In this document: in pieces, positions 1 through 9,937 of the stretch
Position numbering within the stretch: the stretch's first letter is position 1
Layout of the letters: the number at the start of each line of letters is the position of its first letter
DNA from: Rhodococcus yananensis
GTDB lineage: Bacteria > Actinomycetota > Actinomycetes > Mycobacteriales > Mycobacteriaceae
Length of the DNA stretch: 44,266 bases
Direction of reading: 5' to 3'
Assembly (NCBI RefSeq): GCF_020515525.1
Contig: NZ_JAIYEP010000034.1
Span: forward strand, 1 to 44,266
The notes under the pieces: model-generated
Database searches by the model: none
What the model was told of the DNA's origin: nothing
Seen by the model: only the letters and a program-made list of their open reading frames with translations
Made by a program: the position numbers and the translations under genes

Positions 1-33
1 CTCGCGCGCCCTCGGCCTGACCCGCCGAACCCT

Positions 34-59
34 GACCCGGGCAACCGACCCGGGCAACC
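34..59. repeat. Tandem 13-bp direct repeat
   Basis: Two perfect adjacent copies of GACCCGGGCAACC lie at 34-46 and 47-59, just downstream of the acpS stop. No gene is visible in bases 1-70. Each copy contains the palindrome CCCGGG. It could be part of a 3' structure for acpS, or a simple slippage repeat. Confidence 0.75.
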
Positions 60-70
60 CCGCGTATACG

Positions 71-478
71 TCAACCGTCCATGTCGGCGAGATCCTCGAG
101 CACCACGAAGGCCCCGGCCATGTCGCCGTCGTGCGTGAGCGACACATGGATCCGCATCCCCCGCAGCTGCTCGGCGACGTCCCGGTGCAGCCGCACAGTC
201 GGCCGACCCCACGCATCCGAGACCACCTCGATCTGCGGGTGGATCGTCTCCGGTAGCACCGGCGGATGCCCGAACAGCGACGCCGACCACGCCTTGATCA
301 CCGCCTCCTTCGCCGCCCACCGGGCGGCGAAGTGGCGGGCGGGATCGGAGCTGCGGGTGTTCGCGTCACGACGCTCCCCCGGTGTGAAGTTCGCGAGCAT
401 CGTCGTCCCGGGACGACTCAGCTGTTCCGCGAACTCCGGCACCGACACGAGATCGAACCCGACACCCGCAACTCCCAC
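71..478 (-). CDS. acpS: Holo-[acyl-carrier-protein] synthase (AcpS)
   Basis: This enzyme transfers 4'-phosphopantetheine from CoA to the conserved Ser of an acyl carrier protein, here most likely the carrier domain of the adjacent FAS-I. The 135-residue protein shows the AcpS signatures: GVGFDLVSV near the N-terminus, with the Mg-binding Asp at residue 9, and WAAKEAVIKAW with the metal-binding Glu at residue 58. The length fits the family. The start is a GTG at 478. It lies 35 bp downstream of the fas stop on the same strand, matching the fas-acpS pair of mycobacteria (Rv2524c-Rv2523c). Bacterial FAS-I lacks the phosphopantetheinyl transferase domain fused in fungal FAS, so a separate AcpS is needed. 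Co-transcription with fas is likely. Confidence 0.95.
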   Translation of the reverse strand: MGVAGVGFDLVSVPEFAEQLSRPGTTMLANFTPGERRDANTRSSDPARHFAARWAAKEAVIKAWSASLFGHPPVLPETIHPQIEVVSDAWGRPTVRLHRDVAEQLRGMRIHVSLTHDGDMAGAFVVLEDLADMDG

Positions 479-513
479 AGCGCTCCCTACCCCGTCGCTT
501 CGCGCACGCCCGG

Positions 514-3500
514 CTACCGGCAGCCCGGCAGACCCGACCGGTACAACTCGTCGTCGCCGAGGCGCGCCTCGGGGCTGAGCAGCACGTCGGCCTCGAGCTG
601 ACGCGACGCCGCCGCAGGCACCTCATCGCCGCCGAGACGACGATCCGCCGGCCGCCGGTAGAGGGCGTCCCCACCGGTCATCGCGGACGCCAGGCGCCGC
701 TGACCGGTCACGGTGCGCTCCGCAGCCTGCGTCAGATACGCCGCGCGTCGCTCCGCGGGGAGCGACTCGACGAACGCCTGCGGGTGCACCACCGCGATCA
801 GCCCGGACACGTGCCCGAACCCGAGGCTCGTGAGCAGCCCCGCCTTGAGGGCGTACTGCTCACCGAACCGGATCGGGGTGCGCGCCCACACGAGGTGCTC
901 GTACTCGGCCATCTTCTCGTCGACGCAGTCGAGGCTGCGGTTCGGGGGGATGACGCCGCGGCTGAGCACCTGGCACAGGCCGATGAGCTGGAACGCGGCC
1001 GCACCACCCTTGGCGTGCCCGGTCAGCGACTTCTGCGACACCACGAACAGCGGGTTTCCGTCGCTGCGACCGAGCGATCCGGCGAGACGCTCGTGCAGCT
1101 CCGACTCGTTCGGGTCGTTCGCCGCGGTCGACGTGTCGTGCTTGGACACCACGGCGATGTCGTCGGCGGTCACCCCGAGCTTGCGCAGTTCCCGCGCCAG
1201 ACCCGACTCGCGACCACCGCGCCCGGCGCCGAGCGCACCGATACCGGGCGCCGGGATGGAGGTGTGGACACCGTCCGCGAAGGAACTCGCGTACGCCACG
1301 ACACCGAGCACCGGCAGCCCCATCTCCAACGCGAGGTCACCGCGCGCCAGCAGGATCGTGCCGCCACCGGCCGACTCCACGAACCCACCGCGACGACGGT
1401 CGTTGGCCCGGGAGAACCGACGGTCGTCGATGCCCTTCGCGGTCATCTCGTCGGACTTCGCGGTCGCCGACATGTCGCCGAACCCGACGATGCCCTCGAT
1501 ACCGAGATCGTCGAAGCCACCGGCGACGACCAGATCGGCCTTGCCGAGCTTGATCTTGTCGACGCCCTCCTCGACGGACACCGCGGCGGTGGCGCACGCC
1601 GCCACCGGGTGCACCATCGCGCCGTAGCCGCCGACGTACGACTGGACGACGTGCGCGGCGATGACGTTCGGCAGGGCCTCCTGCAGGATGTCGTTCGCGC
1701 GGTTCTCGCCGAGCAACGTGTCGATGTACAGCGACCTCATCGAGCTCATACCGCCCATGCCGGTGCCCTGCGTGTTCGCCACCATCGACGGGTGCACCCA
1801 GCGCAGCAGCTCCGACGGGGTGAAACCACCGGTGAGGAAGGCATCGACCGTGGAGACGATGTTCCACAGTCCCACCCGGTCCACGGCGTCGGCCATGTCC
1901 GCCGGGATACCCCACCTGGTGACGTCGAACCCCGTGGGGATCTGCCCACCGACGGTGCGGGTCAGCTTCGCCTTCCGCGGCACCCGGATCTCGGTGCCCG
2001 CCTTGCGGGTGACCGTCCAGTCACCACTGTCCGCGTCGACAGCGGCGACGGTGTTCTCCGGGTCGGAATCGACGAACGCGCGTGCCTCGGCCTCCGAACC
2101 GACCACGAAGGACAGGTCCTTGTCGAGGAACACCGAGGTGAGCAGCGGCGCCGTGTTGTCGACCATCGCACCGTCGTCGACGTAGCGGCGGATACCGCAC
2201 CGGTCGACGACCGCATCGTGGTAGCGGTCGGCGATCTCCGATTCCGGAACCAGCTCACCGGTCTCGGCATCGTAGAAACCGGGCTTCGGGTCGTTCTCCC
2301 AGCCGATCAGTCCGGTCGCCCACGCCAGTTCGAGCACGCCGGCCGCCGAGAGTTCCTCCTCGACCTCCATCTCGAAGCGGGTACGCGCCGAACCGTAGGG
2401 GCCGAGTTCGCCGGCACCGACGATGACCACCAGGTCCTCGGATGCCGCCGTCACACCGCTCCACTCCGGGACCGGCAGTGCCTCGGGACGAGGCGCGGAC
2501 GGCAGCGCCGGGATGGTCGCCGTGTCGTCGTCGGCGGCGGCGTCGGCGGCGGTGGCCTCCTGCGCCTGCTTCGCGAGCGCCGGAAGATCCACGTCCACCT
2601 CGGACAGCCCACCGGTCAGATCCGCGACCAGCGGCGCATCCGCTGCGAGGCGCTTCGCCTCGGGACCGACCAGCTTCAGCAGTTCCGTCGCCATCTCCTG
2701 CGTCGACCAGGTGCGCACACCGGCAGCCTCGACGGCCTCGACCAGCGGGTCGTTGCCACCCATGAGTCCGGTGCCGCGCACCCACCCGATCAGGGCGTGC
2801 GCGAGGGTGACGCGCTCGGCCCACGTGCGCTCGGCGCTCCACCGGTTGATGATCGCATCGAGCGCGGCCTTCGCCTCACCGTATGCACCGTCACCACCGA
2901 ACTTGCCGCGGTTCGGGGAACCGGGCAGCACCACGTGCAGGTGCGTGTCCACATCGCTGTCGGCTCCGATACCGGACAGACCGGCGATCAGCCGCTCCAC
3001 CGACCACAGCAGGACCCGCATCTCCATCTCGGCGCGCGCACCGGCATCCGCGAGGGAACCGGCGACCCGCGGCGCCGCGAACGGGAACAGCAACGTCGGG
3101 GTCAACGCGTCCTTGATGAGCTTCTTCGCGCCACCGGCGTTCTCCACGGTCTCGGTGCCGAGCCACTCGACGAGCGCATCGACATCGGTGTAGGACGCCA
3201 TGTTCGCGGGCACCACCCACAGGGCAGCACCGGTGCGGGCACTGCGGGCGTACAACTCCTTGTAGAACCCGAGGCGACCGGAATCCAGCCGCGACGTGGT
3301 GACGACGACGGTCGCGCCACCGGCGAGCAGCTTCGCTGCCACGGCCGCGCCGATCCCGCCCTTGCTGGCGCCGGTGACGACGGCGACCTCACCGGCGTAC
3401 TCGGCGTCCCCCGCGTCCGCGGCGGTCACCGCGACACGACGGTACGTGTCGGCGAGCACCGTGCGACCGGCGTCGGTGGCCTTACCGGCCCAGAACTCGG

Positions 3501-6500
3501 CGTGCGCGGCGACCGTGCGGCCGGCACCGGTGAACCGCTCCACCTCGATCGGCTCACCCAGCCAGAGACGAGCCAGATCCTCACGGACAGTGGCCCACCG
3601 ATCGTCGATCAACACGGCCCGACGCGCGTCGAACGCCGGCGCGACCAGACGCGGCCAGTCGGAACCGAGTTCCGCGGAGACCAGATCGACGAGGGCGTCG
3701 TCGGTCTCGTCCGCCAGAGCCGACACCTGCTCGACGAGGCCGAGTTGCTCGAGCACCACACGTGCCGCGTTGGCGAGGACACCGTCACGACCGGTGATCT
3801 GCTCGGCGAACTCACCCAGCGCGGCGGCGTCCACGGTCGCTCCTCCGCCACCCCCGGCGGACGGCATCGACACCGGGATGCCGCGACGCGACCCGACCGA
3901 CTGCACTGCCGCGTCGATGAGCGCGTCCACGGCAGCGGTGTCGGCGAGCGCCCCCTGCGCCAGACCACCGAGGTCACCGCCCCGGATGGACGTGCCCTCA
4001 CGGCTACCCAACGCAACCTCCGCGGTCACGTGATGGGTCCAGCCCTCACCGAGACCCCACACCTTCGTGACCCGGTCGGCGATGTACGCGGGACGCTTAC
4101 CGGACGGCCCGAACACCTTGCGCAGATGATCGTTGATCGAATCGGTCAGCACCGGACCGAACGGCCGGTACGTGCGGGCCAGCCGGTCCACGGTGCCGGC
4201 GAGGGCCCCCATGTCGGCGTCCGCGGCACCGTCGATCGCGCCGAGCGACAACTCCGAACCGAGGTCGACGAGCAGCTGATTGCGACGCGACGACACCCCG
4301 TCGCACAGCGCCTCGATGGTGTCGACCGGACCGATCTGATCCGGGCGCAGCTTCGTCCACAGCGCGATGAGCACCGTCGTGGCGTCCGCGGCCTTGAACG
4401 CGATGTCGTCCGGGGTAGGCCCACCGGTCGGGGCGGCAGGCGCAGCCGGCGCGGCAGCGGGCGCGGCAACGGGAGCCGTCTCGGCTGCGGGAGCGGCGGG
4501 CTCGTCGTCCTCCACCGGCGCCGGATCCACATCCGTCGAGTACACGACCGACGCCTCGCGCTCGATGTTGAGCACCTCGACGGGCTGACCGAACCGGCCC
4601 GGCAACTTCAAGGTCTGCGACGCCAGATTCGCGACCGTCGGGGCGGCACCCAGACCCACCTCGACGAACCGCTCCACACCCAGACCGCCGTCGGCCTCGT
4701 CCGCGAACAACAGATCCTGCGTCTCGATCCACCGCACCGGCGACGCGAACTGCCACGCCAACAACTCCGCGAGCACCACACGGGTCAACGCCACCGGCTT
4801 CGCCGACCACGTGTCGAAATCGGCGAGGACATCCGCGAGCGGCTGCGACGGCACCAGATCGGCGATCTCCTGGATGAAGTCACGGCCCAGGTCGAACGGC
4901 TTCGGCACCAGGTTCGGGATGTACCGGCCGATGAGGATCTCCGGATCGATCTCCTCGGGCAACAGATGCAGCAGACGCTCACGGAAGTCGTCGACGCCAC
5001 CGCGCAGCACCGTCGAGTGGAACGGCACGTCGATACCCGGCACCAGAATGAACGCGCGCTTACCACCGAACTCGGCGACCCTGCGCTCGATCACCGACTC
5101 GAGAGCCTCGAGTCCCGCCACGGTACCGGCGATCGCGTACTGCGAACCCCGCAGGTTCAGGTTGACGATCTCCAGGAACTCCCCGGCCTCGTCGGCCACA
5201 CCCGCCACGAACTCCTGCAGATCCTCGTCCGCCACACCGAACTGCGACGGCCGGATCGCGGCCATCCGGTAGTTCGAACGCCCCTGCTCGTCACGCGCCA
5301 CCAGCGCGTGCATCGCCGACCCACGCTGGAAGACCACCTCGAGCACCGCCTCGAGCGGAAGAACACCGGCCACCGCGGCAAGCGCGTTGTACTCACCGAC
5401 CGAATGCCCCGCCAGGAACGCGCCCTCGACGAACGCACCGGCCTCACGGAGTTCCGCGATCTGCGCGACACCCAACGTCGCCATCGCGACCTGAGTGAAC
5501 TGCGTCAGATGCAGAACACCATCCGGATGCTTGTGGGTGACACCGCGGGCCCTGAGCACCGTCGGGTTGTCGCGCACCACCGCGAGGATCGAGAAACCCA
5601 ACGCCTCCCGGGTGTGCTTGTCCGCACGCTCCCAGATCTCACGGGCCGCCTTGCTGCGCGCCCGCGCATCCAGACCCATACCCGGACGCTGGATTCCCTG
5701 ACCGGGGAACGCGTACACGGTGCGCGGAACCTCGAAGCGGCCGCTCGCGACCATCACCAGGTCACCGTCGACACGACAACCCACCTCGACGACCTCGGCA
5801 CCCCGGTCCGTCGCGACCCGATCGACACGCACATCGATCTGCGCACCCGGACGCACCATGCCCAGGAACCGCGTGGTCCACGCCGTCAGACGACGCGCCG
5901 GAACCTTCGCCTCGACCTCGACAGCCGTCGCCACCTGCTGCGCGGCCGCGGACAGCCACATGCCGTGCACGATCGGCGCGCCCAGGCCCGCCAGGAGCGC
6001 CGCATTGTCCGACGTATGGATCGGGTTGTGGTCACCCGAGACACGCGCGAACGCACTCATGTCCGTCGGAGCGACGATCACCGCATCACGGCGACGACGA
6101 CGCGGGGTCTCCACCACATCCACACTCAACGCACCACCGGCACGCACCGGATCAGCCGGATCCGCGGCACCCGTGCGACCGCGGATCGCGAACCGCTCGA
6201 TCAACGTCGCGACCGTGGTGTGGCCCGACCCGTCACCACTGTCTGCGGTGATCGCCACATGCACCTCGACGACACGACCCAGATCGGTGTCCGCAACCGA
6301 CTCCACCTCGGCCCTGACCACCAGCACCGACGGCTCGGTGGGCAGCCCGTTCTTCACGTCGATCGCGTGATCCAGGTGAACCAGATCGAGCATGCCCTCG
6401 ATCACCGACAGGTTCGTGTCCGTGCGGGCGGCACCCAGCGCAGCGAACACCGCCGGCCAGCACGCCCCCACCAACACATCCGGCACACCGCCGCCACCCG

Positions 6501-9500
6501 GAGTCAAGGACTCGGGCAGACCCGAACCCGTCACACCCGCATGATCGGCGACCTTCTCCGGCAACCAACCCACCGTGACGCGCGCGGCACCCCGCTTCAC
6601 GACCGGCAGATCCTGCCCCGCGGCCACACCCAGCAACGCCGACATCGCGGCATCGGCGTCCGCCTCGGTGACGACCGGCGCACCACCGGTGCTCACCGAC
6701 GCGGGCACGGTGATGCGAATCTCCACGGCGCGGTCCTGGCCGAGCGGCACCCGCAGACCCACGTGCTCGTCGTCGAGAACCGTCAGCGTCGCCCCCGTCG
6801 GGCCGTGCACGGCAGCACCGTCCGACTCGAGCACCCACTCCGCGAGATCCCCGAGACGATGCACGGGATTGCGGGTCTGTCGACCCGACCACGCGACATC
6901 CGGCGACGACAGCACCGCATCGAGCACACCGGCCGCGACATCCCGGTGACGGCGCGCCGCCACCGCGGTCGGCTCCACACCCGCCGCGACGAGCTCGTCC
7001 GCGGTGGCCTTCTCGAACCTGTCGAGCAGCTCACCGACCGGCTCGTCCACGCGGGTGATACCGGCGACCGCGACGGTGCCCGGGATCACGCACACCTGAT
7101 CGGCGGTGTACCGCGGATCGTGGGCCTGCCACAGCGAATCGGAACGCCACCAGCGACGCACATCCTGGTCGACGACCGGAACGAAGTTCACGGGCTTACC
7201 CGGGGTCCTGCACAACGACACGAAGAACGGCACGTCGGCCGGATGCAGCACGACCTCACCGGCATCCGGGTACTGCGCGAGCAACGACTTGATCGCCGCG
7301 AACGGACGCTCGAGAACCGCGTCCTCGTCGAACAGCGTCGGAATCGGACCACGGGTCACCGGGTGCAGACGCGACTCGGCGCGCTGCAGCATCTCGCGGA
7401 AACGCTCCCGCCACGACACGTCCGACCACGGGGAGGTGTGCGCCGCGGAAACCGCGTCACCGAGATCACTGCCGCAGTCGAAGTCGGCACCGCAGTCCCT
7501 GCCCACCGCAAGCTCGAGGTAGCGCTCGAGCCACCGCAGATACGTCATCTCGGCAACGTCACCGAAGAACGGCTTCGCGGTGACGTCGAGAGCCGCGATG
7601 ATCTCGTCGCGGCGCGCCGCGACGGCATCCGCATCACCGGCCACCTCGTCGAGGAGACGACCCGTGCGGGACGCCGCGTTGTCGATCTCGTGGATGTCGG
7701 CGCCCAACTGGCTGCGCCCCGACGCCATACCGCCGCTCGCGGTACCCGCACCGACCCAGTCGGAGGTGCCGGGGGTGTCGACCAGCAACTGCTTGACCTC
7801 GGGCGACGTCGTGGCCTCGAGAGTCGCCATCGCGGCCGTCCCGACGAGGATGCCGTCGAGCGGCATCGCCGGGAAACCGTGCGCGGTCGACCAACGACCG
7901 GTCAGATAATCGGCAGCCTTCTCCGGCGTACCGATACCGCCGCCGACACACAACACCAGATTCGGGCGGGTCCTCAGCTCGGCGTAGGTGTCCAGCAGCA
8001 GGTCGTCGAGATCCTCCCACGAGTGGTGACCACCGGCACGACCACCCTCGATGTGAACGATGACCGGAAAGTTCGGCACCTCGTTCGCGATGCGGATCAC
8101 CGAACGGATCTGCGCGACGGTGCCCGGCTTGAACGCCACATACTCGATACCCGCCTCCTGCAGATCACCGATGATCTGCACGGCCTCCTCGAGTTCGGGC
8201 ACCCCGGCGGTGACGACGACACCGTCGAAAGGCGCACCGGCCGCGCGGGCCTTGGGCACCAGACGCTTGCCACCGACATGCAATTTCCACAGGTACGGGT
8301 CGAGGAACATCGAGTTGAACTGCACCGCGCGGCCCGGCTCGAGCAGACCCTTCAGCTCCGCCACATGATCAGCGAAGATCTGCTCGGTGACCTGGCCACC
8401 ACCGGCGAGCTCGGCCCAGTGACCGGCGTTCGCGGCAGCCGCGACGATCTTCGGATCGACCGTCGTCGGGGTCATGCCCGCCAACAGGATCGGCGAACGA
8501 CCGGTCAGACGCGTGAACGCGGTCTCCACTCCGACGCGACCATCGGGCAGGGTGACCGGCTTCGGCGCGAACGCCGACCACGGCTGCGGCACCTCGGGCT
8601 CGGCACCCGGGGTCAGCAGGTTGCGCTGGCCACCGCGCGTCGCGGCAGCGATGATGCCGACACCCCGACCCCGCAGACCGGACTGGGTGAGGCGGGTCAG
8701 CAACTCACCGGGGCCCAGATCGAGAATCCAGGACGCACCCGACGCAACAGCACCGTCCACCTGCTCGACCCAGTCGACCGGGGTGACGAGGATGGCCTCG
8801 GCGAGCCCGCGCGCCAGCGCGACGTCCAGATCGCACCGCGACGCCCAATCGGCGACCTGTTCGACGGCATCGACGAACGCCGGATGATGGAATCCGACCT
8901 CCGCCGGAACGGGCTCGACGACGGGAGCGAACACCGCGCCGCCACGCTTCTTGGCGTCGCGCTCACGGGTCTCGGTCGCGGAGATCTGCTCGAACCGCTG
9001 CTGCACCCGTTCGAGGGCGGCCGGCGGGCCGGACAGCACGACACGGCGACGACCGTTGCGGATGGCGACCACGGCGCTACGCGCGGGGTCCTGCCCCTCG
9101 AACAGCTCGTCCACGATCGTGCGCACACGCTCGGCGTCCACGCCCGACACCGCGAGCATGGGGAACCGGCCGGCGCCGGCGATGAGCCCGCGGCGACGTC
9201 CGACCAGTGACGCGGCTGCACCGATGAGCTGTGCGATCGCGAGGATCTCGGCGTCCTTACGGCCGCCCGCGGCCACGGCCTCGACAGCGAGAACGCCCTG
9301 CGAGTGGCCGATGACGGCGCTCGGGGCGTGTGCGGTGGTGTCGAGTCCTTGGATCTCGAGGGCGCGGAGTGCAGCGACCTGGGTGAGAAAGACGCCGGGC
9401 TTGGACACCGCGGCGGACGTGAGAGCGGCGGCGGACGGGCCGGCTGCGGGCGCTTCGTCCTCGTCCGCCACTTCCTGTTCGAGGATCCACGCGACCGGAT

Positions 9501-9783
9501 CGAAACCGGTGGGGCGCACGACCACGAGATCGCTCGCGACGGGTGCGAGGTGCGCGGCCGCAGCGTTGACCAGTTCGGTCAGTAGAGGCTCGAGTCCGTT
9601 GTCGCGGCTGAGCTCCTCGAGGGAACTGAGCCAGGGGGCGCCCTGACCACCGAAAGCGAGCGCGTAGGGCTCACCCGCGAGAAGCTTGTCGACGAGGGCG
9701 CTGCCCTGGCCGGTTACGGTGGTCTGTCGTGATGCCTTCGAGGTCCGTCGGTCGTCGCCAGGTGTGGTCTCGTCGATCGTCAC
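514..9783 (-). CDS. fas: Type I fatty acid synthase, multidomain (FAS-I)
   Basis: This is a cytosolic megasynthase that makes acyl-CoAs from acetyl- and malonyl-CoA; in mycolic-acid bacteria the products also feed FAS-II and mycolate synthesis. From the GTG at 9783 it has 3089 residues, close to the ~3070 of M. tuberculosis Fas. Domains in order: acetyltransferase (GHSQG, Ser ~161); FMN enoyl reductase (SPILLAGMTPTT ~434, GGRAGGHHS ~583); dehydratase hot-dog (SGDHNPIH, His ~1252); malonyl/palmitoyl transferase (GHSVGEY, Ser ~1461); Ala/Pro-rich linker; ACP (GVSSRRNQLL, modified Ser ~1831); ketoreductase (VTGASKGGIG ~2134, YxxxK at 2301/2305); ketosynthase (Cys ~2730, His ~2882 and ~2923). The reading frame is open 39 codons further upstream, but the GTG at 9783 has a strong AGGAGAGG site and begins the family-like VTIDE sequence. 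No key residue is missing. Confidence 0.97.
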   Translation of the reverse strand: MTIDETTPGDDRRTSKASRQTTVTGQGSALVDKLLAGEPYALAFGGQGAPWLSSLEELSRDNGLEPLLTELVNAAAAHLAPVASDLVVVRPTGFDPVAWILEQEVADEDEAPAAGPSAAALTSAAVSKPGVFLTQVAALRALEIQGLDTTAHAPSAVIGHSQGVLAVEAVAAGGRKDAEILAIAQLIGAAASLVGRRRGLIAGAGRFPMLAVSGVDAERVRTIVDELFEGQDPARSAVVAIRNGRRRVVLSGPPAALERVQQRFEQISATETRERDAKKRGGAVFAPVVEPVPAEVGFHHPAFVDAVEQVADWASRCDLDVALARGLAEAILVTPVDWVEQVDGAVASGASWILDLGPGELLTRLTQSGLRGRGVGIIAAATRGGQRNLLTPGAEPEVPQPWSAFAPKPVTLPDGRVGVETAFTRLTGRSPILLAGMTPTTVDPKIVAAAANAGHWAELAGGGQVTEQIFADHVAELKGLLEPGRAVQFNSMFLDPYLWKLHVGGKRLVPKARAAGAPFDGVVVTAGVPELEEAVQIIGDLQEAGIEYVAFKPGTVAQIRSVIRIANEVPNFPVIVHIEGGRAGGHHSWEDLDDLLLDTYAELRTRPNLVLCVGGGIGTPEKAADYLTGRWSTAHGFPAMPLDGILVGTAAMATLEATTSPEVKQLLVDTPGTSDWVGAGTASGGMASGRSQLGADIHEIDNAASRTGRLLDEVAGDADAVAARRDEIIAALDVTAKPFFGDVAEMTYLRWLERYLELAVGRDCGADFDCGSDLGDAVSAAHTSPWSDVSWRERFREMLQRAESRLHPVTRGPIPTLFDEDAVLERPFAAIKSLLAQYPDAGEVVLHPADVPFFVSLCRTPGKPVNFVPVVDQDVRRWWRSDSLWQAHDPRYTADQVCVIPGTVAVAGITRVDEPVGELLDRFEKATADELVAAGVEPTAVAARRHRDVAAGVLDAVLSSPDVAWSGRQTRNPVHRLGDLAEWVLESDGAAVHGPTGATLTVLDDEHVGLRVPLGQDRAVEIRITVPASVSTGGAPVVTEADADAAMSALLGVAAGQDLPVVKRGAARVTVGWLPEKVADHAGVTGSGLPESLTPGGGGVPDVLVGACWPAVFAALGAARTDTNLSVIEGMLDLVHLDHAIDVKNGLPTEPSVLVVRAEVESVADTDLGRVVEVHVAITADSGDGSGHTTVATLIERFAIRGRTGAADPADPVRAGGALSVDVVETPRRRRRDAVIVAPTDMSAFARVSGDHNPIHTSDNAALLAGLGAPIVHGMWLSAAAQQVATAVEVEAKVPARRLTAWTTRFLGMVRPGAQIDVRVDRVATDRGAEVVEVGCRVDGDLVMVASGRFEVPRTVYAFPGQGIQRPGMGLDARARSKAAREIWERADKHTREALGFSILAVVRDNPTVLRARGVTHKHPDGVLHLTQFTQVAMATLGVAQIAELREAGAFVEGAFLAGHSVGEYNALAAVAGVLPLEAVLEVVFQRGSAMHALVARDEQGRSNYRMAAIRPSQFGVADEDLQEFVAGVADEAGEFLEIVNLNLRGSQYAIAGTVAGLEALESVIERRVAEFGGKRAFILVPGIDVPFHSTVLRGGVDDFRERLLHLLPEEIDPEILIGRYIPNLVPKPFDLGRDFIQEIADLVPSQPLADVLADFDTWSAKPVALTRVVLAELLAWQFASPVRWIETQDLLFADEADGGLGVERFVEVGLGAAPTVANLASQTLKLPGRFGQPVEVLNIEREASVVYSTDVDPAPVEDDEPAAPAAETAPVAAPAAAPAAPAAPTGGPTPDDIAFKAADATTVLIALWTKLRPDQIGPVDTIEALCDGVSSRRNQLLVDLGSELSLGAIDGAADADMGALAGTVDRLARTYRPFGPVLTDSINDHLRKVFGPSGKRPAYIADRVTKVWGLGEGWTHHVTAEVALGSREGTSIRGGDLGGLAQGALADTAAVDALIDAAVQSVGSRRGIPVSMPSAGGGGGATVDAAALGEFAEQITGRDGVLANAARVVLEQLGLVEQVSALADETDDALVDLVSAELGSDWPRLVAPAFDARRAVLIDDRWATVREDLARLWLGEPIEVERFTGAGRTVAAHAEFWAGKATDAGRTVLADTYRRVAVTAADAGDAEYAGEVAVVTGASKGGIGAAVAAKLLAGGATVVVTTSRLDSGRLGFYKELYARSARTGAALWVVPANMASYTDVDALVEWLGTETVENAGGAKKLIKDALTPTLLFPFAAPRVAGSLADAGARAEMEMRVLLWSVERLIAGLSGIGADSDVDTHLHVVLPGSPNRGKFGGDGAYGEAKAALDAIINRWSAERTWAERVTLAHALIGWVRGTGLMGGNDPLVEAVEAAGVRTWSTQEMATELLKLVGPEAKRLAADAPLVADLTGGLSEVDVDLPALAKQAQEATAADAAADDDTATIPALPSAPRPEALPVPEWSGVTAASEDLVVIVGAGELGPYGSARTRFEMEVEEELSAAGVLELAWATGLIGWENDPKPGFYDAETGELVPESEIADRYHDAVVDRCGIRRYVDDGAMVDNTAPLLTSVFLDKDLSFVVGSEAEARAFVDSDPENTVAAVDADSGDWTVTRKAGTEIRVPRKAKLTRTVGGQIPTGFDVTRWGIPADMADAVDRVGLWNIVSTVDAFLTGGFTPSELLRWVHPSMVANTQGTGMGGMSSMRSLYIDTLLGENRANDILQEALPNVIAAHVVQSYVGGYGAMVHPVAACATAAVSVEEGVDKIKLGKADLVVAGGFDDLGIEGIVGFGDMSATAKSDEMTAKGIDDRRFSRANDRRRGGFVESAGGGTILLARGDLALEMGLPVLGVVAYASSFADGVHTSIPAPGIGALGAGRGGRESGLARELRKLGVTADDIAVVSKHDTSTAANDPNESELHERLAGSLGRSDGNPLFVVSQKSLTGHAKGGAAAFQLIGLCQVLSRGVIPPNRSLDCVDEKMAEYEHLVWARTPIRFGEQYALKAGLLTSLGFGHVSGLIAVVHPQAFVESLPAERRAAYLTQAAERTVTGQRRLASAMTGGDALYRRPADRRLGGDEVPAAASRQLEADVLLSPEARLGDDELYRSGLPGCR

Positions 9784-9791
9784 GCGTGTGG

Positions 9792-9801
9792 TTCCTCTCC
9801 T
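9792..9801 (-). promoter_or_regulatory. Ribosome binding site deciding the fas start
   Basis: On the minus strand the sequence reads AGGAGAGGAA, with the purine core about 9 nt before the GTG at 9783. No comparable site precedes the more upstream in-frame start at 9900. This sets the fas start at 9783. Confidence 0.8.
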
Positions 9802-9919
9802 GAACACCCCTGCGTGGAGGCATTTCGTCGTGCAGCGCTGCCGCGCCGGTGTGTTGCATGGACTCGTGTCACATGAAGTCGGGGTCTGCCGTTCGGGCAC
9901 GCCCAGGTTCGCACAGAAT

Positions 9920-9937
9920 CATGAGGGGTTCCTCATG
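9920..9937. promoter_or_regulatory. 18-bp palindrome upstream of fas, candidate operator
   Basis: CATGAGG-GGTT-CCTCATG is a perfect 7-bp inverted repeat with a 4-bp centre, starting 137 bp upstream of the fas GTG. It is AT-richer than its surroundings and is not followed by a T tract in the minus direction, so an operator for a dimeric regulator is more likely than a terminator. TetR-family FasR regulators control fas in related genera, but I cannot assign this site to one. Confidence 0.45.

Noticed and set aside
784-9210. A 2808-codon open frame on the plus strand, antisense to fas
   Set aside because: It has the Arg/His/Gly-rich composition typical of the frame opposite a G+C-rich gene, no family motifs and no start signal. 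The minus strand here is an intact FAS-I with all catalytic residues.
9784-9900. N-terminal extension of FAS by 39 residues
   Set aside because: The extension (PERQTPTSCDTSP and on) is unlike any FAS start, has no ribosome binding site, and the GTG at 9783 has a strong one.
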